In this document: one piece after another, positions 10,201 to 19,104 of the stretch
How the letters are laid out: the number at the start of each line of letters is the position of its first letter
How positions within the stretch are numbered: position 1 is the stretch's first letter
Assembly: GCA_001724785.1 (NCBI GenBank)
Contig: MEDL01000004.1
Coordinates: 1 to 39,720 of the forward strand
DNA: 39,720 bases
Direction: 5' to 3'
DNA from: Acidovorax sp. SCN 68-22
GTDB taxonomy: Bacteria; Pseudomonadota; Gammaproteobacteria; Burkholderiales; Burkholderiaceae_C
Position numbers and translations under genes: made by a program
The notes under the pieces: model-generated
The model's database searches: none
Told to the model about the DNA's origin: nothing
What the model saw: only the letters and a program-made list of their open reading frames with translations

Positions 10201-11517
10201 TTACAAAGCCTCCCCGCGCTTGATTTCTATCTCGATGGCTTCCTGCACCTGGCCCCACTGGCGCAGGAACTCGCGCCGGCACAGCTCGAACAGCGCCAAG
10301 CCCGTGACGAGCACGAAGCCGGCGCCGAACCAGCTGCTCAGCTTGCTCGCGTTCACTGTTGCGCCGAGGAATTCCAGCTCCGGCCCCAGGGCGGCGTTGA
10401 GCTGCAGGTGGTAGAGCATCTCAATCATCGCCGCGGCGCCGAACAGCGCCACCAGCGCCGTGCCGCCGAGCGCCAGGTAGGCCGGCAGCAGCGGCCGCAG
10501 GCGCCCGTACTTGGCGACGCGCAGGTTCATCATGATCAGGCTGGCCACCCCGCCCGGCGCGTACATCACCATGAACAGGAACACCAGGCCCAGGTACAGC
10601 AGCCAGGCCTTGGACAGCTCCGAGAGCAGCACCGAGGCGAACACCAGCAGCACGCCGCCGATGATGGGGCCGAAGAAGAAGGTCGCGCCGCCCAGGAAGG
10701 TGAACAGCAGGTAGCCGCCCGAGCGCACCACGTTCACGCTGTCGGCGCCGGTCACGATTTCGAAGTTGATGGCCGCCAGGCCCCCGCCGATGCCGGCGAA
10801 GAAGCCCGCCACGATGAAGGCGAAGTAGCGCACCCGCTGCGTGTTGTAGCCGATGAACTCGACGCGCTCGGGGTTGTCGCGCACGGCGTTGAGGATGCGC
10901 CCGAGCGGCGTCGCGGTGAACGCGAACATCGCGGCCGTGCACAGGAAGCAGTACACCGCGATGAGGTAGTACACCTGGATCGCCGGGCCGAAGGTGAGGC
11001 CCAGGAAGGGTTGGCCGTACACGCGGTCGGTGGTGATGCCGCCCTCCCCGCCGAAGAACTCGGGGAACATCAGCGCCATCGAGGCGACGAGCTCGCCGAT
11101 GCCCAGGGTGATCATGGCGAAGGTGGTGCCTGATTTCTTGGTGGTCACGAAGCCCAGCAGGATGGCGAAGAACATCCCGGCCAGGCCTCCCACCAGGGGA
11201 ATCAGCACCAGCGGCACGGGCAGTTGCCCGCCACCTGCCAGGTTCATCGCATGGATGGCGATGAAGGAACCCAGGCCGGTATAGACGGCGTGGCCGAAGC
11301 TCAGCATGCCGCCTTGCCCGAGCAGGATGTTGTAGCTCAGGCAGATGATGATGGCGTAGCCCATCTGCGAGGCCATGGTCAGCGCCAGGCTGCTGGTGAA
11401 CAGCATGGGCAGCACGATCAGCACGGCCGCGAACAGCGACCAGACGAGGTAGCGCCCGACGTTGATGGGGCGGAAGCGGTGGTAGCGGCCGGCGGGCAAG
11501 GTGGTGGAGCGGGTCAT
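10201..11517 (-). CDS. livM: Branched-chain amino acid-type ABC transporter permease LivM, with C-terminal extension
   Basis: A 438-residue inner-membrane permease. The LivM core (residues about 20-330) has multiple helices and the typical segments NILLGQGGMLSFGHAVYTG and GRILNAVRDN, the latter being the coupling-helix region that contacts the ATPases. About 100 residues follow the core, including at least one more hydrophobic stretch (LALGGTALVALFGAAAMIEM) and a charged tail, making the protein longer than most LivM proteins. ATG 11517 is chosen because AGGA lies 9 bases upstream. ATG 11523, which overlaps the livH stop codon, is the alternative and adds two residues. Confidence 0.92.
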   Translation of the reverse strand: MTRSTTLPAGRYHRFRPINVGRYLVWSLFAAVLIVLPMLFTSSLALTMASQMGYAIIICLSYNILLGQGGMLSFGHAVYTGLGSFIAIHAMNLAGGGQLPVPLVLIPLVGGLAGMFFAILLGFVTTKKSGTTFAMITLGIGELVASMALMFPEFFGGEGGITTDRVYGQPFLGLTFGPAIQVYYLIAVYCFLCTAAMFAFTATPLGRILNAVRDNPERVEFIGYNTQRVRYFAFIVAGFFAGIGGGLAAINFEIVTGADSVNVVRSGGYLLFTFLGGATFFFGPIIGGVLLVFASVLLSELSKAWLLYLGLVFLFMVMYAPGGVASLIMMNLRVAKYGRLRPLLPAYLALGGTALVALFGAAAMIEMLYHLQLNAALGPELEFLGATVNASKLSSWFGAGFVLVTGLALFELCRREFLRQWGQVQEAIEIEIKRGEAL

Positions 11518-11522
11518 TGGCA

Positions 11523-12476
11523 TCAGTCCTCGCGCGTGCCCAGGAGTCCCTTGGGCCGGAAGATCAGGATCAGCACCAGGAACAGGTACGGAAGAATCGG
11601 CGCGACCTGCGACAGCGTGAGCTTGAGCACGGGCCAGCCGAAGGTTTCGGGCGTCACGGTCATCCCCAGGCCGTTCAGCGCGGTGGCCAGCGAGTAGTCC
11701 AGCGCCACGGCGAAGGTCTGCACCAGCCCGATCAGGAGCGAAGCCAGGAAGGCGCCGGCGAGCGAGCCCATGCCCCCCACGACGACGACGACAAAGATGA
11801 TGGAGCCAACCGATCCGGCCATCGCGGGCTCGGTGACGTAGGTGTTGCCGCCGATCACGCCGGCCAGGCCGGCCAGGGCGCAGCCGCCGCCGAACACGAG
11901 CATGAACACGCGCGGCACGTTGTGCCCGAGCGCCTGCACCATGTCGGGGTACTTGAGCGCGGCCTGAATCACCAGGCCGATGCGCGTGCGCGTCAGCAGC
12001 AGCCACACGGAAACCAGCATCAGCAGCGCCACCAGCATGATGAAGGAGCGCGATTTGGGGAATTGCGTGCCGTAAATGGTGAACAGCGGCCCCTGCAGCT
12101 GCTCCGGCAGTCCATAGGGCACCGTCGAACGCCCCCAGACCAATTGCACCAGTTCAAGAATGAGATAGGACAGCCCGAACGTCACCAGCAGTTCGGGCAC
12201 GTGGCCGTACTTGTGCACGCGGCGCAGGCTGTAACGCTCGAAGAGCGCACCCAGCGCCCCGATGGCCAGGGGCGCGATCACGAGCGCCGGCCAGAACCCG
12301 ATCGCGCCGGAGATCGTGTAGGCGAAATAGGCGCCGAGCATGTAGAAGCTCGTGTGGGCGAAATTGAGCACGCCCATCATGCTGAAGATCAGGGTCAGCC
12401 CCGAGCTCAGCATGAAGAGCAGCAGCCCATAGCTCACCCCGTTGAGCAGGGAGATCGTAAAAAACTCGGCGTTCAT
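11523..12476 (-). CDS. livH: Branched-chain amino acid-type ABC transporter permease LivH
   Basis: A 317-residue inner-membrane permease that forms the translocation channel with LivM. It starts FFTISLLNGVSYGLLLFMLS and carries the family landmarks GLTLIFSMMGVLNFAHTSFYMLGAY (shortened here to its core, FSMMGVLNFAH) and VVVVGGMGSLAGA. The C-terminus ends LILIFRPKGLLGTRED, the usual LivH ending. The gene stands 71 bases downstream of the substrate-binding-protein gene, across an intrinsic terminator, so it and the genes below are probably expressed at a lower level by read-through or from an internal promoter. Confidence 0.95.
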   Translation of the reverse strand: MNAEFFTISLLNGVSYGLLLFMLSSGLTLIFSMMGVLNFAHTSFYMLGAYFAYTISGAIGFWPALVIAPLAIGALGALFERYSLRRVHKYGHVPELLVTFGLSYLILELVQLVWGRSTVPYGLPEQLQGPLFTIYGTQFPKSRSFIMLVALLMLVSVWLLLTRTRIGLVIQAALKYPDMVQALGHNVPRVFMLVFGGGCALAGLAGVIGGNTYVTEPAMAGSVGSIIFVVVVVGGMGSLAGAFLASLLIGLVQTFAVALDYSLATALNGLGMTVTPETFGWPVLKLTLSQVAPILPYLFLVLILIFRPKGLLGTRED

Positions 12477-12496
12477 GGGGTCCAGTGGTCGAGGTC

Positions 12497-12527
12497 AAAA
12501 AAAGAGGCCCGAGCGATTTCGGGCCTC
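12497..12527 (-). terminator. Intrinsic terminator/attenuator between the substrate-binding protein and livH
   Basis: On the minus strand a perfect 9-bp stem (GAGGCCCGA / TCGGGCCTC) with a 6-base loop is followed directly by seven T. It lies 20 bases after the binding-protein stop and about 20 bases before livH. It would allow the binding protein to be made in excess over the membrane components. Confidence 0.85.
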
Positions 12528-12547
12528 CAGCGCCAGGGGCGGCCTCC

Positions 12548-13783
12548 TCAGGAAGGACGCTTCATCTGGCACGAGGTGGGCGTACTCGCCACGTAGGGCT
12601 CGTAGTACTTCACCGGGACGAAGGTGTAGCCCGTGTTTTCCGAGTCGAGCGGGTACTTGCCGCCGGCCTTTTCCCACTTCGAGATGAACAGGCCTTGCTG
12701 GAGCTGGTGGTCGGTCTTGCGCATCTCGACCTCGCCGTTGAAGCTCTTGAACTTCATGCCTTCGAGCACGGCCGCCACCTTCACCGGGTCGGTCGATTTG
12801 GCCTTGACGAAGGCTTGCGACAGCATGGTGTAGGCGTGGTACACGGCACCGGTATAGAAGTCGTCATTGAACTTCTTCTTGTAGTCCACCACGAGCCGGC
12901 TGAAGTCCCCGGGCAGGTTGGCGTGCGCGTAGGACACCATGTACACCCGCCCGTCGGCGCCCGCGCCCATGGCCGTCGGGCTGCCGGTGACGGAGCCGTA
13001 GTAGGTGTAGAAGTTGACGTTGTTCAGGCCCGCATCGTTCGCCGCCTTGATGAGCAGCGCGAGGTCCGAGCCCCAGTTGCCGGTGATCACCGTGTCGGCG
13101 CCGGACGCCTTGATCTTGGCGATGTAGGGCGAGAAGTCGCGCACCTGCGCCAGGGGCGAGAGGTCGTCGCCGACGATCTGAACGTCCGGGCGCTTGCGCT
13201 TGAGCATTTCCTTGGCGTACTTGGACACCTGGTGACCGTGCGAGTAGTTCTGGTTGATGAGGTAGACCTTCTTGACCGATGGCTCATCCTTCATGTAGGT
13301 CGTGAGCGCTTCCATCTTCATCGACGTGTCGGCATCGAGGCGGAAGTGCCAGTAGCTGCACTTGCTGTTGGTCAGGTCCGGGTCCACCGCGGCGTAGTTG
13401 AGGTACACCACTTCCTTGCCGGGGTTGCGCGCGTTGTGCTTTTCCAGCGCGTCCATGATGGCCAGCGCCGGGCCCGAGCCGTTGCCCTGCACGACATAGC
13501 GCGCGCCCTGGTCCATGGCCGAGCGCAGTGCGCTGGTGGTTTCCTGGGGCGAGAGCTTGTTGTCGATGCCGATGATCTCGAACTTCACGCCAGCCGGGTT
13601 GTTCTTGCTGAATTCCTCGCCCAGGAACTGCCAGCTCTTGAGCTGGTTCGTGCCGACCGCCGCCATCAGCCCGGAGAGCGGGTCGAGCCAGGCGATCTTC
13701 ACCGTCTCGCCTTTTTGGGCAAATGCACCGCCAGCGCTTACCAGCAGTACCGAAGCAGCTATCGTTTTCAAAGCAAAATTCAT
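12548..13783 (-). CDS. Periplasmic substrate-binding protein of the LIV/HAAT ABC transporter
   Basis: A 411-residue periplasmic binding protein of the Peripla_BP_6 type. It has a Sec signal peptide, residues 1-22, with probable cleavage after GGAFA. The mature protein starts QKGETVKIAWLDPLSGLMAAVG, the usual first strand and ligand loop. It should capture the substrate and deliver it to LivHM. GGAGA precedes ATG 13783 by about 7 bases. The gene lies 116 bases after the acyl-CoA ligase and is followed by a strong terminator. Unusually, codons 4-21, the hydrophobic core of the signal peptide, coincide with a copy of the dispersed repeat. The ligand is not evident from sequence; a neighbouring ligase and beta-oxidation genes suggest an acid or acyl compound. 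Confidence 0.93.
   Translation of the reverse strand: MNFALKTIAASVLLVSAGGAFAQKGETVKIAWLDPLSGLMAAVGTNQLKSWQFLGEEFSKNNPAGVKFEIIGIDNKLSPQETTSALRSAMDQGARYVVQGNGSGPALAIMDALEKHNARNPGKEVVYLNYAAVDPDLTNSKCSYWHFRLDADTSMKMEALTTYMKDEPSVKKVYLINQNYSHGHQVSKYAKEMLKRKRPDVQIVGDDLSPLAQVRDFSPYIAKIKASGADTVITGNWGSDLALLIKAANDAGLNNVNFYTYYGSVTGSPTAMGAGADGRVYMVSYAHANLPGDFSRLVVDYKKKFNDDFYTGAVYHAYTMLSQAFVKAKSTDPVKVAAVLEGMKFKSFNGEVEMRKTDHQLQQGLFISKWEKAGGKYPLDSENTGYTFVPVKYYEPYVASTPTSCQMKRPS
13721..13774 (+). repeat. Dispersed 54-base repeat, copy 2 (inside signal-peptide codons)
   Basis: AAAT at 13721, a GC-rich block, AGCGCTTA at 13733, AGCT exactly 24 bases later at 13757, then 8 bases and CAAAGC (two mismatches to GATAGC). 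It is antisense to the binding-protein gene and is translated in frame as residues 4-21. Confidence 0.7.
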
Positions 13784-13899
13784 GGGTTGTCTCCAGTTGA
13801 ATTACATCGGTCAGCGTAACCGGTGGCGCTGCGTCGCCGCTCAGGGATTGTCCCCAGGCGCTATCGCAAAGGCGACTGTGCCAGCGCCACCATGCCGGC

Positions 13900-15537
13900 T
13901 TACAGGCCCGGCAGGCGATAGTCCTTGAGCTGCTCGCGCAGGCGGATCTTGAGCATCTTGCCGGTCGCGCCCAGCGGGATGGCATCAACGAACACCACGT
14001 CGTCGGGCACCTGCCATTTGGCCGTCTTGCCCTCGTAGAAGGCCAGCAGCTCCTCGCGCGTGAGCTCCGCGCCGGGTTTGAGCGTGACCGCCACGATCGG
14101 TCGCTCGTCCCACTTGGGGTGCGGCATGCCGATGCAGGCCGCCATGGCGACCGCCGGGTGCGCCATGGCGATGTTCTCGATGTCGATGGAGCTGATCCAT
14201 TCGCCGCCAGACTTGATCACATCCTTGCTGCGGTCGGTGATCTGCATGAAACCGTCCGCATCGATGGTGGCCACGTCGCCGGTGGGAAACCAGCCACGGC
14301 CCTGCTCGTCCATCACCAGCGGGCTCTCACCCTTGTAGTAGCTGTCGATGATCCACGGGCCGCGCACCAGCAGGTCGCCGTAGGCCTTGCCGTCCCAGGG
14401 TTGCTCGCGCCCCTCGCCGTCGACGATCTTCATGTCGACGCCGTAGATGGCGCGGCCCTGCTTCTGCAGGATCTTCATCTGCTCGTCCTTGGGCAGGTCG
14501 AGCTGCTTGTTCTTGAGCGTGCACAGCGTGCCGAGCGGGCTCATTTCCGTCATGCCCCAGGCGTGCAGCACCTCGACGCCGTAGTCGTCCTGGAAGGCGC
14601 GGATCATGGCCGGCGGGCAGGCCGAGCCACCGATGACCGTGCGCTTGAGCGTGCTGAACTTCAGGCCCGCCGGCTTCATGTGCGAGAGCAGCATCTGCCA
14701 CACGGTGGGCACGCCGGCGGCATAGGTGACCTTTTCCGCCTCGACCAGCTCATAGATCGATTTGCCGTCGAGCCCCGGCCCCGGAAACACCAGCTTGCAG
14801 CCGGTCAGCGCCGCCGAGTACGGAATGCCCCAGGCATTGACGTGGAACATGGGCACCACGGGCAGCACGGCGTCGCGCGCCGACAGGCACATCACGTCCG
14901 GCAGCGAGGCCGCGTAGGCGTGCAGCACGGTCGAGCGGTGGCTGTACAGGGCCGCCTTGGGGTTGCCGGTGGTACCGCTCGTGTAGCACATGCTCGATGC
15001 GGTGTTTTCGTCGAACACCGGCCAGGCGTACTTGGCCGAGTGCGCGCCGATCCAGGCATCGTAGGCCACGAGGCCCGGTACGCCGCTGTCCTGGGGCAGG
15101 CGGTCGGTGTCGCACAGGGCGACCCATTTTTTCACGGTCGGGCATTTGGCATGCACGGCCTGCACCAGCGGCAGGAAGGTCAGGTCGAAGCACAGGATCT
15201 GGTCTTCCGCGTGGTTCATGATCCAGGCGATCTGCTCGGGGTGCAGGCGCGGGTTCACGGTGTGCACCACGCGGCCCGAGCCGCTCACACCGAAATAGAT
15301 TTCCATGTGGCGGTAGCCGTTCCAGGCCAGGGTGGCCACGCGGTCGCCCTGTGCCAGGCCTTCGGCGTCCAGCGCATTGGCCAGCTGGCGCGAGCGCGCC
15401 GCCAGATCGCGGTAGGTGTAGCGATGAAGGTCGCCTTCGACGCGGCGCGAGACGATTTCGCCGTCGCCGTGGTGCCGCTCGGCGAATTCCATCAACGAGG
15501 AAATCAGCAATGGCTGACTCTGCATCAAACCCAGCAT
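13900..15537 (-). CDS. AMP-dependent acyl-CoA synthetase (fatty-acid/medium-chain type)
   Basis: A 545-residue cytoplasmic ligase that should convert a free carboxylic acid to its CoA thioester through an acyl-adenylate. The ATP-binding P-loop [10 protein letters not shown] lies at 185-194. The adenylation motif [12 protein letters not shown] and the hinge motif [16 protein letters not shown] are present. The C-terminal catalytic lysine stands in LGATGKMLK. The overall sequence resembles the medium/long-chain and methylmercaptopropionate ligase group, but chain length cannot be read. ATG 15537 is preceded by AAAGGAG at 6-7 bases, which fixes the start; a longer open frame upstream is unlikely. 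It is the first gene of the leftward run and is divergent from a Crp-like regulator. Confidence 0.93.
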   Translation of the reverse strand: MLGLMQSQPLLISSLMEFAERHHGDGEIVSRRVEGDLHRYTYRDLAARSRQLANALDAEGLAQGDRVATLAWNGYRHMEIYFGVSGSGRVVHTVNPRLHPEQIAWIMNHAEDQILCFDLTFLPLVQAVHAKCPTVKKWVALCDTDRLPQDSGVPGLVAYDAWIGAHSAKYAWPVFDENTASSMCYTSGTTGNPKAALYSHRSTVLHAYAASLPDVMCLSARDAVLPVVPMFHVNAWGIPYSAALTGCKLVFPGPGLDGKSIYELVEAEKVTYAAGVPTVWQMLLSHMKPAGLKFSTLKRTVIGGSACPPAMIRAFQDDYGVEVLHAWGMTEMSPLGTLCTLKNKQLDLPKDEQMKILQKQGRAIYGVDMKIVDGEGREQPWDGKAYGDLLVRGPWIIDSYYKGESPLVMDEQGRGWFPTGDVATIDADGFMQITDRSKDVIKSGGEWISSIDIENIAMAHPAVAMAACIGMPHPKWDERPIVAVTLKPGAELTREELLAFYEGKTAKWQVPDDVVFVDAIPLGATGKMLKIRLREQLKDYRLPGL

Positions 15538-15858
15538 GTGTGCTCCTTTAGCAATGCCTGAAAACAAAACCTGTCCATCCTAGCGGCTCGCCCCTGCCGC
15601 TGACGGTCAAATCCACGAAGTGCCACGCCGGGTGCCCACCTCGACCGCGCCCACGGCGCAATGGTCCAGGCATTCCAGCGCCTGGAAGCGCATGCGCCGC
15701 AGGCCCCATGGCTTCGAGGAACACGCTTTTGTCCGCATCCGTGGCTCCGTGTTCAAGGCGCAGTGTGCGCGGCCGCGGTGCGAACGCCAACAGCTGTCGT
15801 CTGGCAGACATTTGTCGCGGGTTTTCCCGAGGCTGCACCGCACGGCGACAATCGGTCC
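15538..15858. promoter_or_regulatory. 321-base divergent control region between the acyl-CoA ligase and the Crp-like regulator
   Basis: No gene is supported here. Open frames run through it on both strands, but they lack family-like sequence. Near the regulator it holds two adjacent palindromes: ACAGCTGT at 15790-15797 and GTCTG-G-CAGAC at 15799-15809, about 50 bases before the regulator start. They are candidate operator half-sites. I do not see a TTGAT-N4-ATCAA FNR box. Promoters must lie here for both directions but I cannot place them with confidence. Confidence 0.4.
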
Positions 15859-16548
15859 ATGTTCGGCACCCCTTCCTCGGCGGAACGCTTCATCGCCTGC
15901 CAACCCTGGCTCTCCAGCCTGCCGCCCGGCCTGCGCGAGCAGGTGCGCGCCGGTGTGGTGGTGACCGAGGGCGCCAAGGGCGAAGTGATGCTGCCCGCCG
16001 GCACGGCCGTGGAAGGCTGGCACGCCGTGCTCTCGGGCCTGGTGATGCTGCGCAGTGCTGCTGCGGCGCAGCAACGTGCCTCGGCCTTTATCGGCATCCC
16101 CGACGGCGAATGGTTTGGTGAAGGTTCGGCCATGAAGCCCGAACCGCGCAAGTACGAAGTGGTGGCGCTGCGCCCCACGCAGCTCCTGTGCCTGCCGTTG
16201 CCCTTGTTCGGCACGCTGCGCGAAACCAGCCTGGCGTTCAACCAGTTCCTGGTGCAGCACCTGAACCTGCGGCTGGGCCAGGCCATGACCATCATCGAGG
16301 CCGGCCGCATGCGCTCGCCGGAGCACCGCGTGGCGCTGTACCTCAGCCGCCTGTTCTGGCGCAGCACGCGCCGACTGAACCTGACACAGGACGAGCTGGG
16401 CCAGCTTGCCGGGCTGTCGCGCCAGACCGTCAACCGCGTCCTGCGCGTGCTGGAGGCGGCCGGCATCGTGTCGCTCGATTTCGGGCGCGTGGCCATCGTG
16501 GACGACGATGCGCTGGCGGCGCACCTGGCCGCGACGGCGGCGCGCTGA
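15859..16548 (+). CDS. Crp/Fnr family transcriptional regulator
   Basis: A 229-residue regulator of normal Crp/Fnr length. Residues about 20-125 form the cyclic-nucleotide-binding-like beta barrel. A long dimer helix follows ([24 protein letters not shown]). The C-terminal winged helix-turn-helix contains [21 protein letters not shown] at about residues 175-195. The N-terminal cysteine cluster of FNR is absent, with only Cys14 near the start, so an oxygen-sensing iron-sulfur cluster is unlikely; the effector is unknown. The gene is divergent from the acyl-CoA ligase, which makes control of that operon plausible. ATG 15859 is chosen over an open extension upstream because the family N-terminus starts near here. 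Confidence 0.88.
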   Translation: MFGTPSSAERFIACQPWLSSLPPGLREQVRAGVVVTEGAKGEVMLPAGTAVEGWHAVLSGLVMLRSAAAAQQRASAFIGIPDGEWFGEGSAMKPEPRKYEVVALRPTQLLCLPLPLFGTLRETSLAFNQFLVQHLNLRLGQAMTIIEAGRMRSPEHRVALYLSRLFWRSTRRLNLTQDELGQLAGLSRQTVNRVLRVLEAAGIVSLDFGRVAIVDDDALAAHLAATAAR

Positions 16549-16625
16549 CGCTTGCCGCCCCGGTCTGCGGCCTCTGGATAGCCCTCACGCCTGCAAGCAT
16601 TGCGGCCCTCCGGGAGAATGGCCCG

Positions 16626-18116
16626 ATGAGCCTGCCCGACTTTGCCGCGCTGCCCGCCGTCGATCCCAGCCTGAGCTGGAACAACAGCTTCGCCGCGCTC
16701 GGCCCCACGTTCTACACGCGCCTGGCGCCGCAACCGTTGCCCGCGCCCTACCTTGTCGCCGCCAGCCCCGACGCCGCGGCAGCGCTGGGGCTGGACACCG
16801 GCTGGCTGCAGTCCGACGCAGCGCTGCAGCTTCTGAGCGGCAACGCCCTTCCCCAGGGCGGCGACCCGCTCGCCAGCGTCTACAGCGGCCACCAGTTTGG
16901 CGTCTGGGCGGGGCAGTTGGGCGATGGGCGCGCGCTCTTGCTCGGCGAAATCGACACCCCCCAGGGCCCGATGGAGCTGCAGCTCAAGGGCAGCGGCCTC
17001 ACCCCCTACTCCCGCATGGGCGACGGCCGCGCGGTGCTGCGCTCGAGCATCCGCGAGTTCCTGGCCAGCGAAGCCATGCACGCGCTCGGCGTCCCCACGA
17101 CGCGCGCACTGGCGCTGGTCGGCTCGCCGCTGCGCGTGCGGCGCGAAACCATGGAAACCACGGCCGTGGTGACCCGCGCCGCGGCCAGCTTCCTGCGTTT
17201 CGGGCACTTCGAGCACTTTGCCGCGGCCGGCGACCACGCGGCGCTCCGGCAATTGGCGGACTACGTCATAGCGCGCCACTACCCCGAATGCCAGGCGGGC
17301 GCGGCGCTGGGTAACCCCTACGCCGATTTCCTGCAGGCGGTGAGTGAGCGCACGGCCGCGCTCGTGGCGCAGTGGCAATCGATCGGCTTTTGCCACGGCG
17401 TGCTCAATACCGACAACATGAGCATCCTGGGGCTCACCATCGACTACGGGCCGTTCCAGTTCCTCGACGCTTACGTCCCCAACCACGTGTGCAACCACAG
17501 CGACCACCGCGGCCGCTACGCATTCGACCGCCAGCCCAACGTGGCCCTCTGGAACCTCTACTGCCTGGGGCAGGCCTTGCAGCCACTGATCGGCGCACCC
17601 GAGCGCGTGGTGGAAGCGCTCGACGCGTACAAACCGGCGTTCCCGCGCGAACTCATCGCACGCATGCGCGCCAAGCTCGGCCTGCTGGCGCCGCACGCGG
17701 ACGAGAACGCACTCATCGACGGCATCCTGCGGCTCCTGGCCGACAACGCCGTGGACACCACCATTTTCTGGCGCCGCCTGGCACATGCCGTCGCCGCCGA
17801 CCACTATGAGCCGGTCCGCGACCTGTTTGCGGACCGCGCCGCGTTCGATGCCTGGTTGCTATCGTATATGGAGCTACTCTGCCAATCAGATAAAGCGCTG
17901 GCGGCCGATTTGATGCTCAAAACCAACCCGGCGTACGTGCTGCGGAACTACCTGGCCGAACAGGCCATCCGACAAGCCGGCGCGGGCGACTTCAGCGAAA
18001 TCCACCGCCTGCAGGCGCTGCTCGCCCACCCTTTCGAAGAGCGCCCCGGCGACGAAGCCTACGCCCTGCCCCCGCCCGACTGGGCGGCCCATTTGTCCAT
18101 CAGTTGCTCCTCATGA
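16626..18116 (+). CDS. selO: Protein adenylyltransferase SelO (YdiU/UPF0061 family)
   Basis: A 496-residue pseudokinase-fold enzyme whose characterised homologues transfer AMP from ATP to Ser/Thr/Tyr of proteins, including redox proteins. Family landmarks are [38 protein letters not shown] and [19 protein letters not shown]. Asp263-Asn264 and Asp273 of the last segment match the catalytic and metal positions known in the family, with the correct 10-residue spacing. The conserved C-terminus ([15 protein letters not shown] ... ISCSS) includes the penultimate cysteine region typical of the family. Residues about 411-429 are encoded by a copy of the dispersed repeat. The stop codon overlaps the start of msrB by 4 bases. 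Confidence 0.95.
   Translation: MSLPDFAALPAVDPSLSWNNSFAALGPTFYTRLAPQPLPAPYLVAASPDAAAALGLDTGWLQSDAALQLLSGNALPQGGDPLASVYSGHQFGVWAGQLGDGRALLLGEIDTPQGPMELQLKGSGLTPYSRMGDGRAVLRSSIREFLASEAMHALGVPTTRALALVGSPLRVRRETMETTAVVTRAAASFLRFGHFEHFAAAGDHAALRQLADYVIARHYPECQAGAALGNPYADFLQAVSERTAALVAQWQSIGFCHGVLNTDNMSILGLTIDYGPFQFLDAYVPNHVCNHSDHRGRYAFDRQPNVALWNLYCLGQALQPLIGAPERVVEALDAYKPAFPRELIARMRAKLGLLAPHADENALIDGILRLLADNAVDTTIFWRRLAHAVAADHYEPVRDLFADRAAFDAWLLSYMELLCQSDKALAADLMLKTNPAYVLRNYLAEQAIRQAGAGDFSEIHRLQALLAHPFEERPGDEAYALPPPDWAAHLSISCSS
17858..17911 (-). repeat. Dispersed 54-base repeat, copy 3 (inside selO)
   Basis: Read on the minus strand it has AAAT, CGGCCGCC, AGCGCTTTATC, AGCT exactly 24 bases after the AGCGCTT start, 8 bases, then a perfect GATAGC. 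It is in frame in selO and encodes about residues 411-429, immediately before the conserved [10 protein letters not shown] segment. Confidence 0.8.
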
Positions 18117-18526
18117 CCTTTCCCATCCAGAAAACCGAAGCCGAATGGCAGGCCGTGCTGCGCGGCAAGAACGCCGAACCCGGCGCGCTGAACGTCACGC
18201 GCCACGCCGCTACCGAGCGTCCGTTCACCGGCAAGTACGAGGCCCACTGGGCCGACGGCAGCTACCACTGCATCTGCTGCGGCAACAAGCTGTTCGACGC
18301 CGGCACCAAGTTCGACGCCGGCTGCGGCTGGCCGAGCTTTTCCGAAGCGGTCCCCGGCGCCATCCAGGAAAACACCGACCTGAGCCACGGCATGCGCCGG
18401 GTGGAAACCGTTTGTGCACAATGCGGCTCGCATCTCGGCCACGTGTTCGAGGACGGCCCGGCACCGACCGGCCTGCGCTACTGCATGAATTCCGCCGCGC
18501 TCGACTTCGAGACCAAGGCCCCCTGA
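18113..18526 (+). CDS. msrB: Peptide-methionine (R)-S-oxide reductase MsrB
   Basis: A 137-residue cytoplasmic repair enzyme that reduces methionine-R-sulfoxide in proteins. The four zinc cysteines are present as Cys53-x-x-Cys56 and Cys101-x-x-Cys104. The catalytic Cys124 stands in [10 protein letters not shown], a cysteine rather than selenocysteine form. [10 protein letters not shown] and [13 protein letters not shown] are diagnostic. ATG 18113 overlaps the selO stop as ATGA, suggesting translational coupling; a TTG three codons upstream is a weaker alternative. Coupling of SelO, which acts on redox homeostasis in known species, with a sulfoxide reductase points to an oxidative-stress unit. 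Confidence 0.96.
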   Translation: MTFPIQKTEAEWQAVLRGKNAEPGALNVTRHAATERPFTGKYEAHWADGSYHCICCGNKLFDAGTKFDAGCGWPSFSEAVPGAIQENTDLSHGMRRVETVCAQCGSHLGHVFEDGPAPTGLRYCMNSAALDFETKAP

Positions 18527-18549
18527 CCGCGCGCCATCCGCGCTCTTCC

Positions 18550-19104
18550 ATGAAACTGCTGATCGATTTCTTCCCCATCATCCTGTTCTTCGTGGCCTTC
18601 AAGGTCTGGGGAATCTACGTCGCCACCGGCGTCGCCATCGCCGCCACGGTGGTGCAGATCGCCTACCTGCGCCACAAGCACGGCAAGGTCGAACCCATGC
18701 AGTGGATGGGGCTGGGCGTCATCGTGGTGTTCGGCGGCGCCACGCTGCTCGCGCACAGCGAAACCTTCATCAAATGGAAACCCACGGTGCTTTACTGGCT
18801 CATGGGCAGCGCGCTGCTCATCGGACAGTTCGTGTTCCGGCGCAACTTCATCAAGAGCCTGATGGGCGCCCAGATCGAGCTGCCCGAGACCGCCTGGAGG
18901 GGCCTCAACTGGGCCTGGACGGGCTTTTTCGCCGCCATGGGCGTGCTCAACCTCTGGGTGGCCTACACCTTCAGCACCGATGCCTGGGTGAACTTCAAGC
19001 TGTTCGGCGGGTTGGGGCTGATGCTGGCCTTCGTGCTGGCCCAGGCGGCATTCCTCAGCCGCTACATGAAAGACAGCCACCCCGAAAAGGACCCGCAGCC
19101 ATGA
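18550..19104 (+). CDS. yciB: Inner membrane protein YciB (septation protein A family)
   Basis: A 184-residue integral membrane protein with about five hydrophobic helices, starting MKLLIDFFPIILFFVAFKVWG, the characteristic YciB/IspZ N-terminus. Other family landmarks are KWKPTVLYWLMGSALLIGQF and NWAWTGFFAAMGVLNLWVAY. Family members help intracellular septation and envelope integrity. It starts 23 bases after msrB and overlaps bolA by 4 bases (ATGA). An open frame extends upstream through msrB in another reading frame but is not coding. Confidence 0.93.
   Translation: MKLLIDFFPIILFFVAFKVWGIYVATGVAIAATVVQIAYLRHKHGKVEPMQWMGLGVIVVFGGATLLAHSETFIKWKPTVLYWLMGSALLIGQFVFRRNFIKSLMGAQIELPETAWRGLNWAWTGFFAAMGVLNLWVAYTFSTDAWVNFKLFGGLGLMLAFVLAQAAFLSRYMKDSHPEKDPQP

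Noticed and set aside
9574-12596. Long plus-strand open frames opposite livG, livM and livH
   Set aside because: Gln/His/Arg-rich translations typical of antisense frames in GC-rich DNA; the transporter genes explain the region.
15753-17804. A 683-codon minus-strand open frame opposite the Crp-like regulator and selO
   Set aside because: It is an antisense shadow: no motifs, and both plus-strand genes are well supported.
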